Source: Emergencia sp. 1XD21-10 (lineage in GTDB: Bacteria > Bacillota > Clostridia > Peptostreptococcales > Anaerovoracaceae). Taken from it: 64,000 nucleotides of DNA. Under the pieces are notes generated by a model. It made no database searches. It saw only the letters and a program-made list of their open reading frames with translations, and was not told the DNA's origin. The number at the start of each line of letters is the position of its first letter. The first letter of the stretch is position 1. The DNA lies in assembly GCF_009936045.1 (NCBI RefSeq), contig NZ_QWEQ01000008.1, positions 1-64,000 of the forward strand, in the 5' to 3' direction. Of this stretch, positions 55,343-63,846 are shown piece by piece. A program made the translations under genes and the position numbers.

Positions 55343-55584
55343 GTCGTTTTCCTTTCAACTTCAATCAAAACGCCCCTACATCTTGATTTTATCCAAATTC
55401 ATTAGTATAATGTTCTCATAGAGTTTTCCTAAATAACTTAAATTGGGCTCCTAATCCAACTTGCTATTTTTGAAAACTCTTTTTCTTTGCAGATTTTCAA
55501 CTATCCGCTTTCTTGAAAATTCCTCAATTTCCTTTACCTCCTTCTTGCTGATTTCTCTATCCCCAATACCACCTGATAAACGAA

Positions 55585-56022
55585 TTAATACTTTTGGCTC
55601 AAAGAGTCTCCCGTCACTGTTTCCACCAGCTTGCTATTCTTGTACAGCTTTACATTGGCATGTAAGTAGTAAGTTCCTCTATCTTCTAAGCTATGCGAAC
55701 CACTCCATTCAATGTAACCAAACCCATCCGGATACACTTTTTTCTGAAATGTTTTTACCGTTGTTCCAGAACTTTTTTTGACAGTCATGGTGACCTGCGC
55801 ATAATCAATATTTTTCCCTGTTTTAACAGGCATTTTCATAGAACATTTGGCCTTTTCACCAGTAATTGTAAAACCTAAAGAAATTCGTTCAACATATGTA
55901 TACTGCAATTCTGCATCAGGCTCCTGCTTTGTTGTCTGCTGTGCATCCGCCCATGCAGGCATCACCAATGCGCACATTATGCAGGCAATTGTCATCATTA
56001 CTAAAACTAATTTTCTCATCAT
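55585..56022 (-). CDS. Small secreted beta-rich protein of unknown function
   Basis: 145 residues. Signal peptide ends in MPAWA-DA at about residue 26. The mature part is a likely beta sandwich (YVERISLGFTITGEKAKCSM, YAQVTMTVKKSSG, DRGTYYLHANVKLYKNSKLVETVTG), the look of small clostridial secreted Ig-like proteins. A single Cys is present. The start has AAGGAGG upstream. Function unknown; same exported-protein cluster as the two genes downstream. Confidence 0.6.
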   Translation of the reverse strand: MMRKLVLVMMTIACIMCALVMPAWADAQQTTKQEPDAELQYTYVERISLGFTITGEKAKCSMKMPVKTGKNIDYAQVTMTVKKSSGTTVKTFQKKVYPDGFGYIEWSGSHSLEDRGTYYLHANVKLYKNSKLVETVTGDSLSQKY

Positions 56023-56117
56023 GAAAATCCTCCTTAGTTTATCCTCTCATCTAATATAACAATACAAAAATGGACTTTGTGACAAGAAAAAAGAAAAATA
56101 TTATTTGCCAAATTAAA

Positions 56118-56801
56118 TTACTTCTTCAAAGTTATGCTTCTTGCAACCTTCAAAGTCTCCTTCTCCGGAAAAGATGTAAGTAAATCAAAGGTATAGTCAC
56201 CGACTTGCCATACCAGCATGCAATCGCTTTCTCCATAGAAAAGTAAGCCCTGGCTGGTATTTACCATGACATCCTTTCTTTCATGGGTCTCTGTGTCAAT
56301 TCCTGCACTGTAAGTACGACTTTTGTATATTGTACAACTAATGCGTTCGCCCTTCTCGTTTCCTAAATAACGAATCTCTTTACATACCCCGTCATCGGTT
56401 GCATCATACAGTTCAAACCCTCCTGGCACATATCCCAGTTCAAAATCCGGAAGTCCCGACGCATTTTCTTCATCGCCAACAAATTTTAGTTCTGTATGTC
56501 CTTCCTTATCGTTTTGCAGAAATCCAAAAAACTGTTTCCTTGCGCCTTCCGATGATACAACCGCAAGCCCCATCAAAAGTACCAGCACTGCAACCAGAAC
56601 CAGTACCCTTTTTAATCTAATTTTACGATGACCCTGCACCGACACTTTTGGGTACGGCTCTTCAACAAAAAGTGTCGGATTCGGTACTTCTTCCTGCTCC
56701 AATGCATCTAAGTAAGCATTACGACTTTTCTGCAGCTCCTTTGCATATGCACTGAGAATTCTCTCTGCTTCTTTCTCAAATTTTCCCTCTTTATTTATCA
56801 T
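56118..56801 (-). CDS. Anti-sigma-like membrane protein (DUF4367 type)
   Basis: 227 residues. A cytoplasmic helical N-terminus (about 1-60) is followed by one membrane segment VLVLVAVLVLLMGLAVV (about 66-83) and an outer domain (about 100-227) with LGYVPGGFELYDATDDGV, SQGLLFYGESDCMLVW and DYTFDLLTSF, which fit the DUF4367 fold. The start overlaps the sigma factor end by 11 bases. Sequestration of the ECF factor at the membrane is the expected role. Confidence 0.75.
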   Translation of the reverse strand: MINKEGKFEKEAERILSAYAKELQKSRNAYLDALEQEEVPNPTLFVEEPYPKVSVQGHRKIRLKRVLVLVAVLVLLMGLAVVSSEGARKQFFGFLQNDKEGHTELKFVGDEENASGLPDFELGYVPGGFELYDATDDGVCKEIRYLGNEKGERISCTIYKSRTYSAGIDTETHERKDVMVNTSQGLLFYGESDCMLVWQVGDYTFDLLTSFPEKETLKVARSITLKK

Positions 56802-57321
56802 TTTTTACCTCTCTATCCAACAGCATAACTTCCAACTTTTTCAAGGCACGTTCAGCGCGTTTGCGTACCGCGCTGTCGCTCATTCCCACGACCGGCGCAA
56901 TCTCCGCATATGTATATCCATCGCCATAATGCAAGCAAATGATGTCCTTATCAATATAATCAAGCTGATTCAGTACTTCCTCAAGTTCCACGCCGAATCC
57001 CTGATTATTGCAAAAAGCTTTTGTATCTATCTGCTGCTCTGTCAGCTTTGACAAATCAAACGGATCTACACTGACCGCCGCCTTCTCACGTCTGCGATAT
57101 TCATTGATTGCGGCATTACGCACAGCTGTACACAAATAGCCTCTAAAACTTTTTTCTCCCAGTTTATCCATATGTCTGGAAATCAAATTCCAAAGTACGC
57201 TTTGTATGATATCCTCCACTTCATGACTGTCATGCAAAACCTCATAAGCCACCTTTCTAATAAGTCTGCCATACTTCTTGTCGATTTCCTTGATTATTAC
57301 ATTTCTAGCATCTTCACACAT
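56791..57321 (-). CDS. ECF-type RNA polymerase sigma factor
   Basis: 176 residues. Region 2 (about 15-85: DSHEVEDIIQSVLWNLISR, KSFRGYLCTAVRNAAINEYRRR) and region 4 (about 115-170: IDKDIICLHYGDGYTYAEIAPVVGMSDSAVRKRAERALKKL) are complete; region 3 is absent as in ECF factors. It is transcribed from TTGATG, 17 bases, TATAAT at 57388-57360 on the minus strand. It probably switches on the exported proteins downstream; the stimulus is unknown. Confidence 0.9.
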   Translation of the reverse strand: MCEDARNVIIKEIDKKYGRLIRKVAYEVLHDSHEVEDIIQSVLWNLISRHMDKLGEKSFRGYLCTAVRNAAINEYRRREKAAVSVDPFDLSKLTEQQIDTKAFCNNQGFGVELEEVLNQLDYIDKDIICLHYGDGYTYAEIAPVVGMSDSAVRKRAERALKKLEVMLLDREVKNDK

Positions 57322-57359
57322 CTGCTTTGTCCTCTCAACAATATAGTATTATTAGGCTT

Positions 57360-57388
57360 ATTATATCAAATCAAATGATAATCATCAA
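57360..57388 (-). promoter_or_regulatory. Sigma-A promoter of the ECF sigma operon
   Basis: Minus strand TTGATG (57388-57383), 17 bases, TATAAT (57365-57360). Confidence 0.65.
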
Positions 57389-57635
57389 GAAAAAGAAGTT
57401 CTCTATACATATAACAGTTGAAAATAGGGGAATGTGACCTAAAATAGCAAAAGTAGCAAAAGCAAAAGTGTTTCTTTTGCTTTTTTAAAGATATTTATGC
57501 TTTTTTCTGCAAAACAGATTTTTGCCTTGCGGAATCACCTTTTATTTAAGTGTGCTTTCCGTATGTGAAACGAGTAAGAGAAGTTTTATATACGGAGACA
57601 GCACGTGAAAATTATGTGGTCTCTTTGTATAAGCG

Positions 57636-57658
57636 AAAACCACGCGTTGGACGCGTGG
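57636..57658 (-). terminator. Terminator of the epimerase-MFS operon
   Basis: CCACGCG (57640-57646), 5-base loop, CGCGTGG (57652-57658); on the minus strand it is followed by TTTTC, on the plus strand by CTGTTTTTTC. The shape also resembles the end hairpin of IS200/IS605-type elements. Confidence 0.65.
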
Positions 57659-57671
57659 CTGTTTTTTCTAT

Positions 57672-58856
57672 TTACTTTTTCCGAACGCCAAGTCCGGTAA
57701 TGGCTGCACCAGCAACGCTCAGTCCTAAGGCGAAGTAAAGCAGAGCGTCGACGCCGGCAGTGCTGAGCACAATTCCGCCGGTTAAGTTGCCGACTACGGC
57801 GCCGATAGAGATAGATGCGGTCATATAGCTTTGACCGGTCACCTGGTCGCTTGTTTCCATTTTTTCGTTGGCGTAGTACACCGAGGCAGAGATAAAAATC
57901 GCATAGCTAAGCATTTGCAGGGATTGCGCCAGATAGATACCGGTGACGCTGCCAGCGATGATATAGGCCAGCGCTTTCAGAATAAAGGCTGCGCCTGCAA
58001 AGGCAATCAGTGCGCTTGGGGAAAACCGTTGAATTAGCTTGTAAAATCCGAACATAACTGGAAGCTCCATCAAGGCTTCGATGGAAAAGGCGGTACCCAT
58101 AGCCGCGCTGTCTCCGCCGAGAGGCTCTATCATCTGTATCATATAAGTATGTACGATGTTATGAAATGACATCAATAAAACGATGCCAAAGAGCGTTACC
58201 ATGAAGGTCGGATATTTTCGGGCAAACTGCACCATGCCGCTTTTGTGGTCCTGGTGCGCTGTTGCGTCTGCAGTACATTCTGAAGCGGTATGATTGCCGC
58301 TGGGCATGGAGCCTGTCACCAGAAGAAGACCGATGAGAACTGCCATGCTCAAATAAATGATAGCTTGCTCACTAGTTGCAGAAATCATTTGCCCGGCAAT
58401 ATAGGAAATCAGCGCATATGCCACAGAGCCCATGCCTCTGGCGCTGCCAAAATCTACAGAAATTCCGCTTGCCTCATAGGCAAAGGCGGCGGAATTGACA
58501 AGGGGCATCTGAAAATATACCAAAATGGTAAACAGTAGGTAAACTCCCACGTTTATCAAAAAGCTGCCGCTGCAAATAATCAGCAGAAAGAGGCAAGCAA
58601 GCTGCAGCACACCGATTCCTAAAATGGCATTTCGCCAAGTGACTTTTTTGTATTTGTCTGTTACATTGCCTACCACCAGCTGACCTGCCGCTGCAAGAAT
58701 ATTGCTTAGCGCCACGATGACGCCGATACTTGCAGCAGAAAGCCCTTGCGCCAGCAGAAACACTGTAATAAAAGCAGTAGACAAGCAGTAGAGCATCCAG
58801 TAAAAAGCATGGAGACCTTTATACCTTAGATTAAGCAGTCGTTTATTCTTATACAT
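57672..58856 (-). CDS. MFS transporter, probable hydroxyproline carrier
   Basis: 394 residues from the ATG at 58856, which lies inside the end of the epimerase gene (8-base overlap). Twelve membrane helices; the first part LRYKGLHAFYWMLYCLSTAF and GNVTDKYKKVTWRNA (the MFS loop 2-3 motif) place it near the MFS_1-like/nucleoside symporter branch. The substrate is inferred only from coupling to the epimerase: uptake of hydroxyproline or a related betaine. The C-terminus is short. Confidence 0.8.
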   Translation of the reverse strand: MYKNKRLLNLRYKGLHAFYWMLYCLSTAFITVFLLAQGLSAASIGVIVALSNILAAAGQLVVGNVTDKYKKVTWRNAILGIGVLQLACLFLLIICSGSFLINVGVYLLFTILVYFQMPLVNSAAFAYEASGISVDFGSARGMGSVAYALISYIAGQMISATSEQAIIYLSMAVLIGLLLVTGSMPSGNHTASECTADATAHQDHKSGMVQFARKYPTFMVTLFGIVLLMSFHNIVHTYMIQMIEPLGGDSAAMGTAFSIEALMELPVMFGFYKLIQRFSPSALIAFAGAAFILKALAYIIAGSVTGIYLAQSLQMLSYAIFISASVYYANEKMETSDQVTGQSYMTASISIGAVVGNLTGGIVLSTAGVDALLYFALGLSVAGAAITGLGVRKK

Positions 58857-59859
58857 CCAGCAAAAATCCTTCCTGGAACGGGTCTTTTGGATCAAGAATC
58901 CAGGTTGCAAAACCGGTGATGCATGCATTCCCGGTGATTCTTGGAATAATGGCAGGAATGCCTTCTACAGTAGTTTCTTCTACGACTTCGCATTTGAATT
59001 TAGAGCCGATTACGCTTTCATGAACGAAACTTTCGCCGGCTTTCAGCTTGCCCTCAGCGTAAAGTAGAGCAGCTTTTGCGGAAGTACCTGTACCGCAAGG
59101 GGAACGGTCTATAACCTTAGGCAGAGCTACAACGATGTTCTGAATATCTGCGTCTTCGCTCTTTGCAGGACCTGCAAATTCAACATGGGTAACTCTGTCT
59201 ACAAACGGCAGGGTTGGGTGATGAATCTCCACCTGTTCGTTGATGTCTGCTGCCAGCGACTGGGCAATTTCGATGAATTTGCCACAATTTGACGGATTGA
59301 TGTCAAGACCAACCTTTTCAGCAGGCAGAATTGCGTACACATTGCCGCCCCAGGAAATATCCAAGGTCAATGGGCCGAAGGCTTCGGTCTGCACGGTTAC
59401 ATCTTGCTTTAGAACCAGCGCCGGCGCATTGAGGAATGAAACCTCTTCTACGATGCCGTCATTTATCTTTGCGTTTACGGTGATGACACCGGCAGGAGTA
59501 TCCAATTTGATGGTGGTAACCGGTTCCTGCACATCGACAAGACCTGTTTCGATAAGGGCGACTGTGACGCCCATGGTGTCGTGACCGCACATCGGCAGCC
59601 AGCAGCTGGCTTCAAAGTAAAGCACACCTACATCGGTGCCGGGCGTACAGGGCTCTGTAATCAAAGTGCCGGACATGATTTCGCTGCCTCTTGGCTCGAA
59701 CATCAAAACCTTGCGGAACCAGTCTTCTTTATCTCTCATATATTCAAATTTTTCCTGCATGGTATTTCCAGGAATTTTACGAAATCCGCTGACGACATTT
59801 CGGGTAGGTTGTCCTAAGGTGTGGGTTTCGATTGTTCTAAAAAGTTTTTTCGCTTTCAT
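58849..59859 (-). CDS. Proline racemase family, probable 4-hydroxyproline 2-epimerase
   Basis: 336 residues. Both catalytic Cys are present, in LPMCGHDTMG (about 90) and DRSPCGTGTSAK (about 255), so it is a true racemase/epimerase and not a dehydratase with Thr. Its divergence from a glycyl radical enzyme-OrtAB operon suggests it turns cis-4-hydroxy-L-proline into trans-4-hydroxy-D-proline, the substrate of HplG. Proline racemase is the alternative. Promoter: sigma-54 type at 59912-59927 on the minus strand. Confidence 0.82.
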   Translation of the reverse strand: MKAKKLFRTIETHTLGQPTRNVVSGFRKIPGNTMQEKFEYMRDKEDWFRKVLMFEPRGSEIMSGTLITEPCTPGTDVGVLYFEASCWLPMCGHDTMGVTVALIETGLVDVQEPVTTIKLDTPAGVITVNAKINDGIVEEVSFLNAPALVLKQDVTVQTEAFGPLTLDISWGGNVYAILPAEKVGLDINPSNCGKFIEIAQSLAADINEQVEIHHPTLPFVDRVTHVEFAGPAKSEDADIQNIVVALPKVIDRSPCGTGTSAKAALLYAEGKLKAGESFVHESVIGSKFKCEVVEETTVEGIPAIIPRITGNACITGFATWILDPKDPFQEGFLLDV

Positions 59860-59911
59860 TATTACGGGTCCTTTCTATCTTTATGACGATTTTATTTCAT
59901 TTATATATACA

Positions 59912-59927
59912 AGCAAAAAATATGCCA
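59912..59927 (-). promoter_or_regulatory. Sigma-54 promoter of the epimerase-MFS operon
   Basis: Minus strand TGGCA (59927-59923), 6 bases, TTGC (59916-59913), T. Exact -24/-12 match; start codon 53 bases downstream. Confidence 0.8.
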
Positions 59928-59998
59928 GTGGTTTATATAGGGAAAAAAGCCATAAAAAGGGGAAGGTGTCTCTGTAATTGAGCAGCTCTTGAAAATAT

Positions 59999-60089
59999 TG
60001 TGTCAAAAATAGTACAAAACACAGTATTTTTATGAGAAAGTCAATTATACAGCAAAATAGCAGCAAAAAACTGTAACGAAAATAGTACA
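59999..60089. promoter_or_regulatory. Candidate activator sites TGT-N12-ACA, pair 2
   Basis: TGTGTCAAAAATAGTACA (59999-60016) and TGTAACGAAAATAGTACA (60072-60089) agree at 15 of 18 positions and start 73 bases apart, seven helical turns. They lie 72-160 bases upstream of the leftward and 100-190 upstream of the rightward sigma-54 promoter, right for enhancer sites serving both. Confidence 0.65.
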
Positions 60090-60190
60090 GACTGCGGATT
60101 TTTTCGCCGTTTTGACTAAAAAAATCCGGCTGAACACCATGTTTTTTTATCATTTTACACGAAAGACTGGTCTTTCTCAATGATTTTATT

Positions 60191-60206
60191 TGGCACGGAA
60201 TTTGCT
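60191..60206 (+). promoter_or_regulatory. Sigma-54 promoter of the activase-HplG-OrtAB operon
   Basis: TGGCACGGAATTTGCT (60191-60206): the full -24/-12 consensus including CACG after the GG. Start codon at 60247. This is the best match of the four in the window. Confidence 0.9.
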
Positions 60207-60246
60207 TTTATATAAAGTGCATAAAGAATGAAAAGGAGTACACTGC

Positions 60247-61167
60247 ATGATTTTTAACATACAGAGATGTTCCATTCACGATGGAGCGGGTCTGAGAACG
60301 CTGGTGTTTTTCAAAGGATGTCCACTTCGATGTAAATGGTGCGCAAATCCGGAGTCTCAAAACTTTGAGACGGAGATTATGGAATCCCGCGTTAAATGCG
60401 TGGGGTGCGGTCTTTGCAGAAAAGTCTGCCCGGAAAATGCAATCTGCGATGACGGTACAATAGATCGCAGTCTTTGTACAAACTGCATGCAGTGCACCGA
60501 TATTTGTTATGCTGAGGCGAAGAAGATCAGCGGAAAAGCATATACGGTGGAGGCATTATATAAGGAAATTGAAAAAGATAAACCTTTTTATGCCAGGTTT
60601 GGAGGCGGCGTGACCTTTTCCGGAGGAGAACCACTGATGCAGGGCGGTTATTTGCGGGATATTGCAAAACGCTGCAAGGAGAAAGGAATCCACGTCATGG
60701 TGGAAAGCTGCGGCTTTGGGGTCTATGAAGAGTTTGAGGAGGCTTTGCCTTATATCGATGGCATGTTCATGGATGTGAAGCATATGGATCTCGGCGTGCA
60801 CGAGGAACTGACAGGCGTGAGCAACGAGTTGATTCTTGACAACATCAGAAAGATTTCCGCTTTCGGCATTCCCCTTACCATCAGAACGCCGGTGGTACCC
60901 GGTTGTACAGACAGCGAGGAAAATATCAGGGCAATTGCAGAATTTGTGGGGAACTTGCCTACAGCAAAAGAGTATGAATTGCTTGCTTACCACGATTTCG
61001 GAACGCCGAAGTACAAGGCACTGGGGCGAAGCTATGCCCTTTCTGATATCGGAACGCCAAGTGATGAGGAAATGCGGGCACGAGTAAAATGCGCGAACGA
61101 AGTGTTAAATAAATATGGAAAAGAGTGTTTTTGGATGAAAAACAATAATAAGGAGGTAGTAAAATGA
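60247..61167 (+). CDS. Glycyl radical enzyme activase (radical SAM)
   Basis: 306 residues. The radical SAM cluster motif is in KGCPLRCKWCANPE (Cys-x3-Cys-x2-Cys, about 28-36). Two ferredoxin-like clusters follow, CVGCGLCRKVCPENAI (about 56-71) and CTNCMQCTDIC (about 80-90). This three-cluster form is that of activases for dehydratase/lyase-type glycyl radical enzymes. It abstracts H from the Gly of the next gene's product, whose ATG overlaps its stop. AAAAGGAG precedes the start. Confidence 0.92.
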   Translation: MIFNIQRCSIHDGAGLRTLVFFKGCPLRCKWCANPESQNFETEIMESRVKCVGCGLCRKVCPENAICDDGTIDRSLCTNCMQCTDICYAEAKKISGKAYTVEALYKEIEKDKPFYARFGGGVTFSGGEPLMQGGYLRDIAKRCKEKGIHVMVESCGFGVYEEFEEALPYIDGMFMDVKHMDLGVHEELTGVSNELILDNIRKISAFGIPLTIRTPVVPGCTDSEENIRAIAEFVGNLPTAKEYELLAYHDFGTPKYKALGRSYALSDIGTPSDEEMRARVKCANEVLNKYGKECFWMKNNNKEVVK

Positions 61168-63521
61168 TTTCTGAAAGAATTGTAAGATTGAGTGAGAAGG
61201 TAAGAGATACACCGGTTACAATTTGTCTGGACCGTGCAAGACTGATTACGGACTTTTACAGTCAGCCATCCATGGAGCCGTTTATGATCAGAAGGGCAAA
61301 GTCTTTTGCCTATGTGCTGGATAATAAGAAGATTTTTATCGATGAAGATTCTGTACTTGCAGGTCATTTGGCTTCTCGCCTTCACGGTACGCCGCTGTAT
61401 CCTGATATGACCGCTTGGCTTCGTGATGATTTAGAGGAACTGGACACCAGAGAGTCTGACAATCTGAAGTTTATGCCAGGTGAAAAGGAAGAACTGAGAA
61501 AGATTGTGAAGAAGTGGGAAGGCAGAGCTTTTGGCGATTTGACCGCGGCTTTAGCAGACCCTGACATGGACGAAATGGTAAACCTGGGTATTTTTACAAA
61601 GGGCGTTTCCAACAAGTCCACCATGAACCATGCGCCTTTTTACGATGAACTGGTAACAAAGGGCTACCGCTTCTATATCGATCAGTGCAAGGCAAATATC
61701 GCCGGCATTGAAAAGATGAACATCGAACAGATGGAAAAGCGCTATACATGGGAAGCGATGATTATTGTTATGGAGGCTATCATTCGTTTCGCTCACAGGT
61801 ACGCAAAGCTGGCTGAAGTCATGGCGGCAGACTGTACCGATGCAGAAAGAAAAGCGCAGCTTTTGACTATTGCTGAAAATTGCCGCGTTGTGCCGGAACA
61901 TGCACCGAAGAACTTCCATCAGGCAGCTCAGCTGGTATGGTTTACCCATCTTGCATTGCAGATGGAATATAACAGCAACGATAACTGTCTGGGCAGATTT
62001 GACCAGTACATGTATCCGTTCTATAAACAGGATTTAGCTGACGGCGTGGAAGAAGCATTTATCGCTGACTTAGTACACGAATTTAAGCTAAAAATTGCAG
62101 AACTTTGGGAGGTTCGCACCACCAGAGAATCTATCGCATATCCGGGCTGCCCACTCTGGATTCACATGATGATTGGCGGCGTTTTGCCTGACGGCAGCGA
62201 CGGCTGCAACGATCTGACCAGACTGATTCTACACTGCATGGAAGATCTACAGACTAAAGAGCCTTGCGTATCCTTCCGTTACCATGATGGCGTTGACGAA
62301 GAAACTTTCCGTTTGGCGCTGGCTGTAGCGAGAAAGGGAGGAAGCCATCCGGCATTCTTTAACGACAGCACCAACATTTCCCACTTGCTTTCTCTGGGGC
62401 ATTCTCTGGAAGATGCAAGAAACTGGGGTATCTGCGGCTGTATCGAACCGAGCGTACCGGGTATTACCGATTTCCAGTCAAATGCGGGATATTTTAATCC
62501 AAGCAAGGTTTTTGAGATTACCCTGAACAACGGCGTGGATCCGATTTCAGGAAAGCAGATTGGACCAAAGACAGGAGATGTGAGAACCTTTACTTCTGTG
62601 AAGCAGATTATGGACGCTTACGAAATTCAGCAGGATTTCTTCATGAACAAGTTTGTGGAACTCTTTGACAGAATCGTATCCTGCCACGCATGGACAGCGC
62701 CGACGATTACAGGCTCCTGCTTCACACACGGCTGTATCGAAAAGGGAACTGTGCTGCAGAGAAGAGGCGCAGAGCATAGATATTCCGCTGTTGCCATCAC
62801 TGGTATTGCAAACATTGCAGACTCTCTGGCAGCGATTGAGGAATGTGTATTCAACAAGCAGTATCTGTCTATGGGGGAACTGATGGATCTTCTGGAAACG
62901 GACTTTGAGGGTAAGGAAAACCTGCGTCAGCTGCTCATAAACAAAGCGCCGAAGTACGGCAACGATATTGAAGAGGTGGACTGCTACGCTCACTGGCTGT
63001 CAAAGCTTTGCAACGACCAGATTACGAAGCACACCGACGGCCGTGACGCAAAGTATACCATGGTAATTTCCACCCAGTCCTACAACGTAGTATTGGGGCA
63101 GCTCATCGGCGCCCTGCCTGATGGAAGAAAAGCGTACACAGCGCTTGCTGACAACGCTTCCCCGATGATCGGCATGGATGTGAACGGACCGACTGCTGTG
63201 GTAAAATCTCTTGGCAGAATTGATCCGCTGCTTGCACAGAGCGGCGTACTGGTAAATCAGCGGTTTGACCCGGCGATTGTAAAGGGTGAAAAAGGTCTTG
63301 AAATCATCGAAACTGTCGTAAAGACTTACTTTGACGACCAGCACGGACAGCATATTCAGCTCAACGTTGTGGATGATGAAACCCTGCTGGCAGCACAGAA
63401 GGATCCGCAGAAGTACCGCAACATTCTGGTGAGAGTTGCAGGCTATTCCGCTTACTTCGTAGATCTGGAAAAGGATATTCAGGATAACATTATTGCAAGA
63501 ACATTGCAGAAGAGTTTATAA
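61164..63521 (+). CDS. hplG: Glycyl radical enzyme, probable 4-hydroxyproline C-N lyase (HplG-type)
   Basis: 785 residues. Thiyl Cys426 and Glu428 lie in CGCIEPSVPG; the Cys-x-Glu pair is shared by eliminase/dehydratase members and absent from pyruvate formate-lyase. The radical site is Gly760 in RVAGYSAYF near the C-terminus. HypD (hydroxyproline dehydratase) is the closest alternative, but that gene is normally near proC, whereas here OrtA and OrtB follow. HplG opens trans-4-hydroxy-D-proline to 2-amino-4-ketopentanoate, exactly the OrtAB substrate, and the divergent epimerase supplies the D form. GRE class certain, substrate by context. AAGGAGG precedes the ATG. Confidence 0.82.
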   Translation: MISERIVRLSEKVRDTPVTICLDRARLITDFYSQPSMEPFMIRRAKSFAYVLDNKKIFIDEDSVLAGHLASRLHGTPLYPDMTAWLRDDLEELDTRESDNLKFMPGEKEELRKIVKKWEGRAFGDLTAALADPDMDEMVNLGIFTKGVSNKSTMNHAPFYDELVTKGYRFYIDQCKANIAGIEKMNIEQMEKRYTWEAMIIVMEAIIRFAHRYAKLAEVMAADCTDAERKAQLLTIAENCRVVPEHAPKNFHQAAQLVWFTHLALQMEYNSNDNCLGRFDQYMYPFYKQDLADGVEEAFIADLVHEFKLKIAELWEVRTTRESIAYPGCPLWIHMMIGGVLPDGSDGCNDLTRLILHCMEDLQTKEPCVSFRYHDGVDEETFRLALAVARKGGSHPAFFNDSTNISHLLSLGHSLEDARNWGICGCIEPSVPGITDFQSNAGYFNPSKVFEITLNNGVDPISGKQIGPKTGDVRTFTSVKQIMDAYEIQQDFFMNKFVELFDRIVSCHAWTAPTITGSCFTHGCIEKGTVLQRRGAEHRYSAVAITGIANIADSLAAIEECVFNKQYLSMGELMDLLETDFEGKENLRQLLINKAPKYGNDIEEVDCYAHWLSKLCNDQITKHTDGRDAKYTMVISTQSYNVVLGQLIGALPDGRKAYTALADNASPMIGMDVNGPTAVVKSLGRIDPLLAQSGVLVNQRFDPAIVKGEKGLEIIETVVKTYFDDQHGQHIQLNVVDDETLLAAQKDPQKYRNILVRVAGYSAYFVDLEKDIQDNIIARTLQKSL

Positions 63522-63543
63522 ATAGTACAAGGAGAAAAGTAAC

Positions 63544-63846
63544 ATGGCAAAAAGAGGAGACTGGGTGCGCATTCACGCAATCGTGCTGAAAGCCGCTGAG
63601 AGAACTGCTAAGATTCCAGAAGACACACAGAAGTGCGATCTGCAGCAGTGGACAAAGGGATTTTTGCAGGAAGAAGCTGCAGAAGTAGGAGATGAAGTTA
63701 CAGTAAAGACTGCGGTGGGCAGAATGGTAAAGGGCACCTTGATTGAAGAGGGACCTTACTACACCCACAGCTACGGCAAATTCGTGCCGGAAATTATAGA
63801 CATTGATAAACAGCTGAGAGAAATCATGTTCGGAGGTGAGAAATAA
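63544..63846 (+). CDS. ortA: 2-amino-4-ketopentanoate thiolase, alpha subunit
   Basis: 100 residues, the full length of the small OrtA subunit, with blocks GDWVRIHAIVLKAAERT, LQQWTKGFL and HSYGKFVPEI. With OrtB it cleaves 2-amino-4-ketopentanoate with CoA to acetyl-CoA and alanine, first known from clostridial ornithine fermentation. No ornithine racemase, aminomutase or diaminopentanoate dehydrogenase gene is seen here, so the ketoacid must come from another source, namely the glycyl radical enzyme 22 bases upstream. Confidence 0.9.
   Translation: MAKRGDWVRIHAIVLKAAERTAKIPEDTQKCDLQQWTKGFLQEEAAEVGDEVTVKTAVGRMVKGTLIEEGPYYTHSYGKFVPEIIDIDKQLREIMFGGEK

Larger units (their letters stand above)
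57322..57671. other. Gene-free interval with promoter and hairpins
   Basis: 350 bases without a credible gene. It has the sigma factor promoter (57360-57388), a hairpin with T run AAAAGCAAAAG/CTTTTGCTTTT (57458-57486) that has no clear gene to terminate, and the MFS terminator at 57640. A 62-codon plus-strand frame (57550-57738) reads through the latter hairpin and is not taken as a gene. Confidence 0.5.

Noticed and set aside
57550-57738. Small plus-strand ORF and IS200/IS605 end
   Set aside because: The translation reads through a terminator hairpin; without a tnpA or tnpB fragment the element call is too weak.
61164-63521. Calling the glycyl radical enzyme HypD or pyruvate formate-lyase
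   Set aside because: The Cys-x-Glu pair excludes formate-lyase; OrtAB downstream and lack of proC favour the C-N lyase over the dehydratase, though HypD is not fully excluded.
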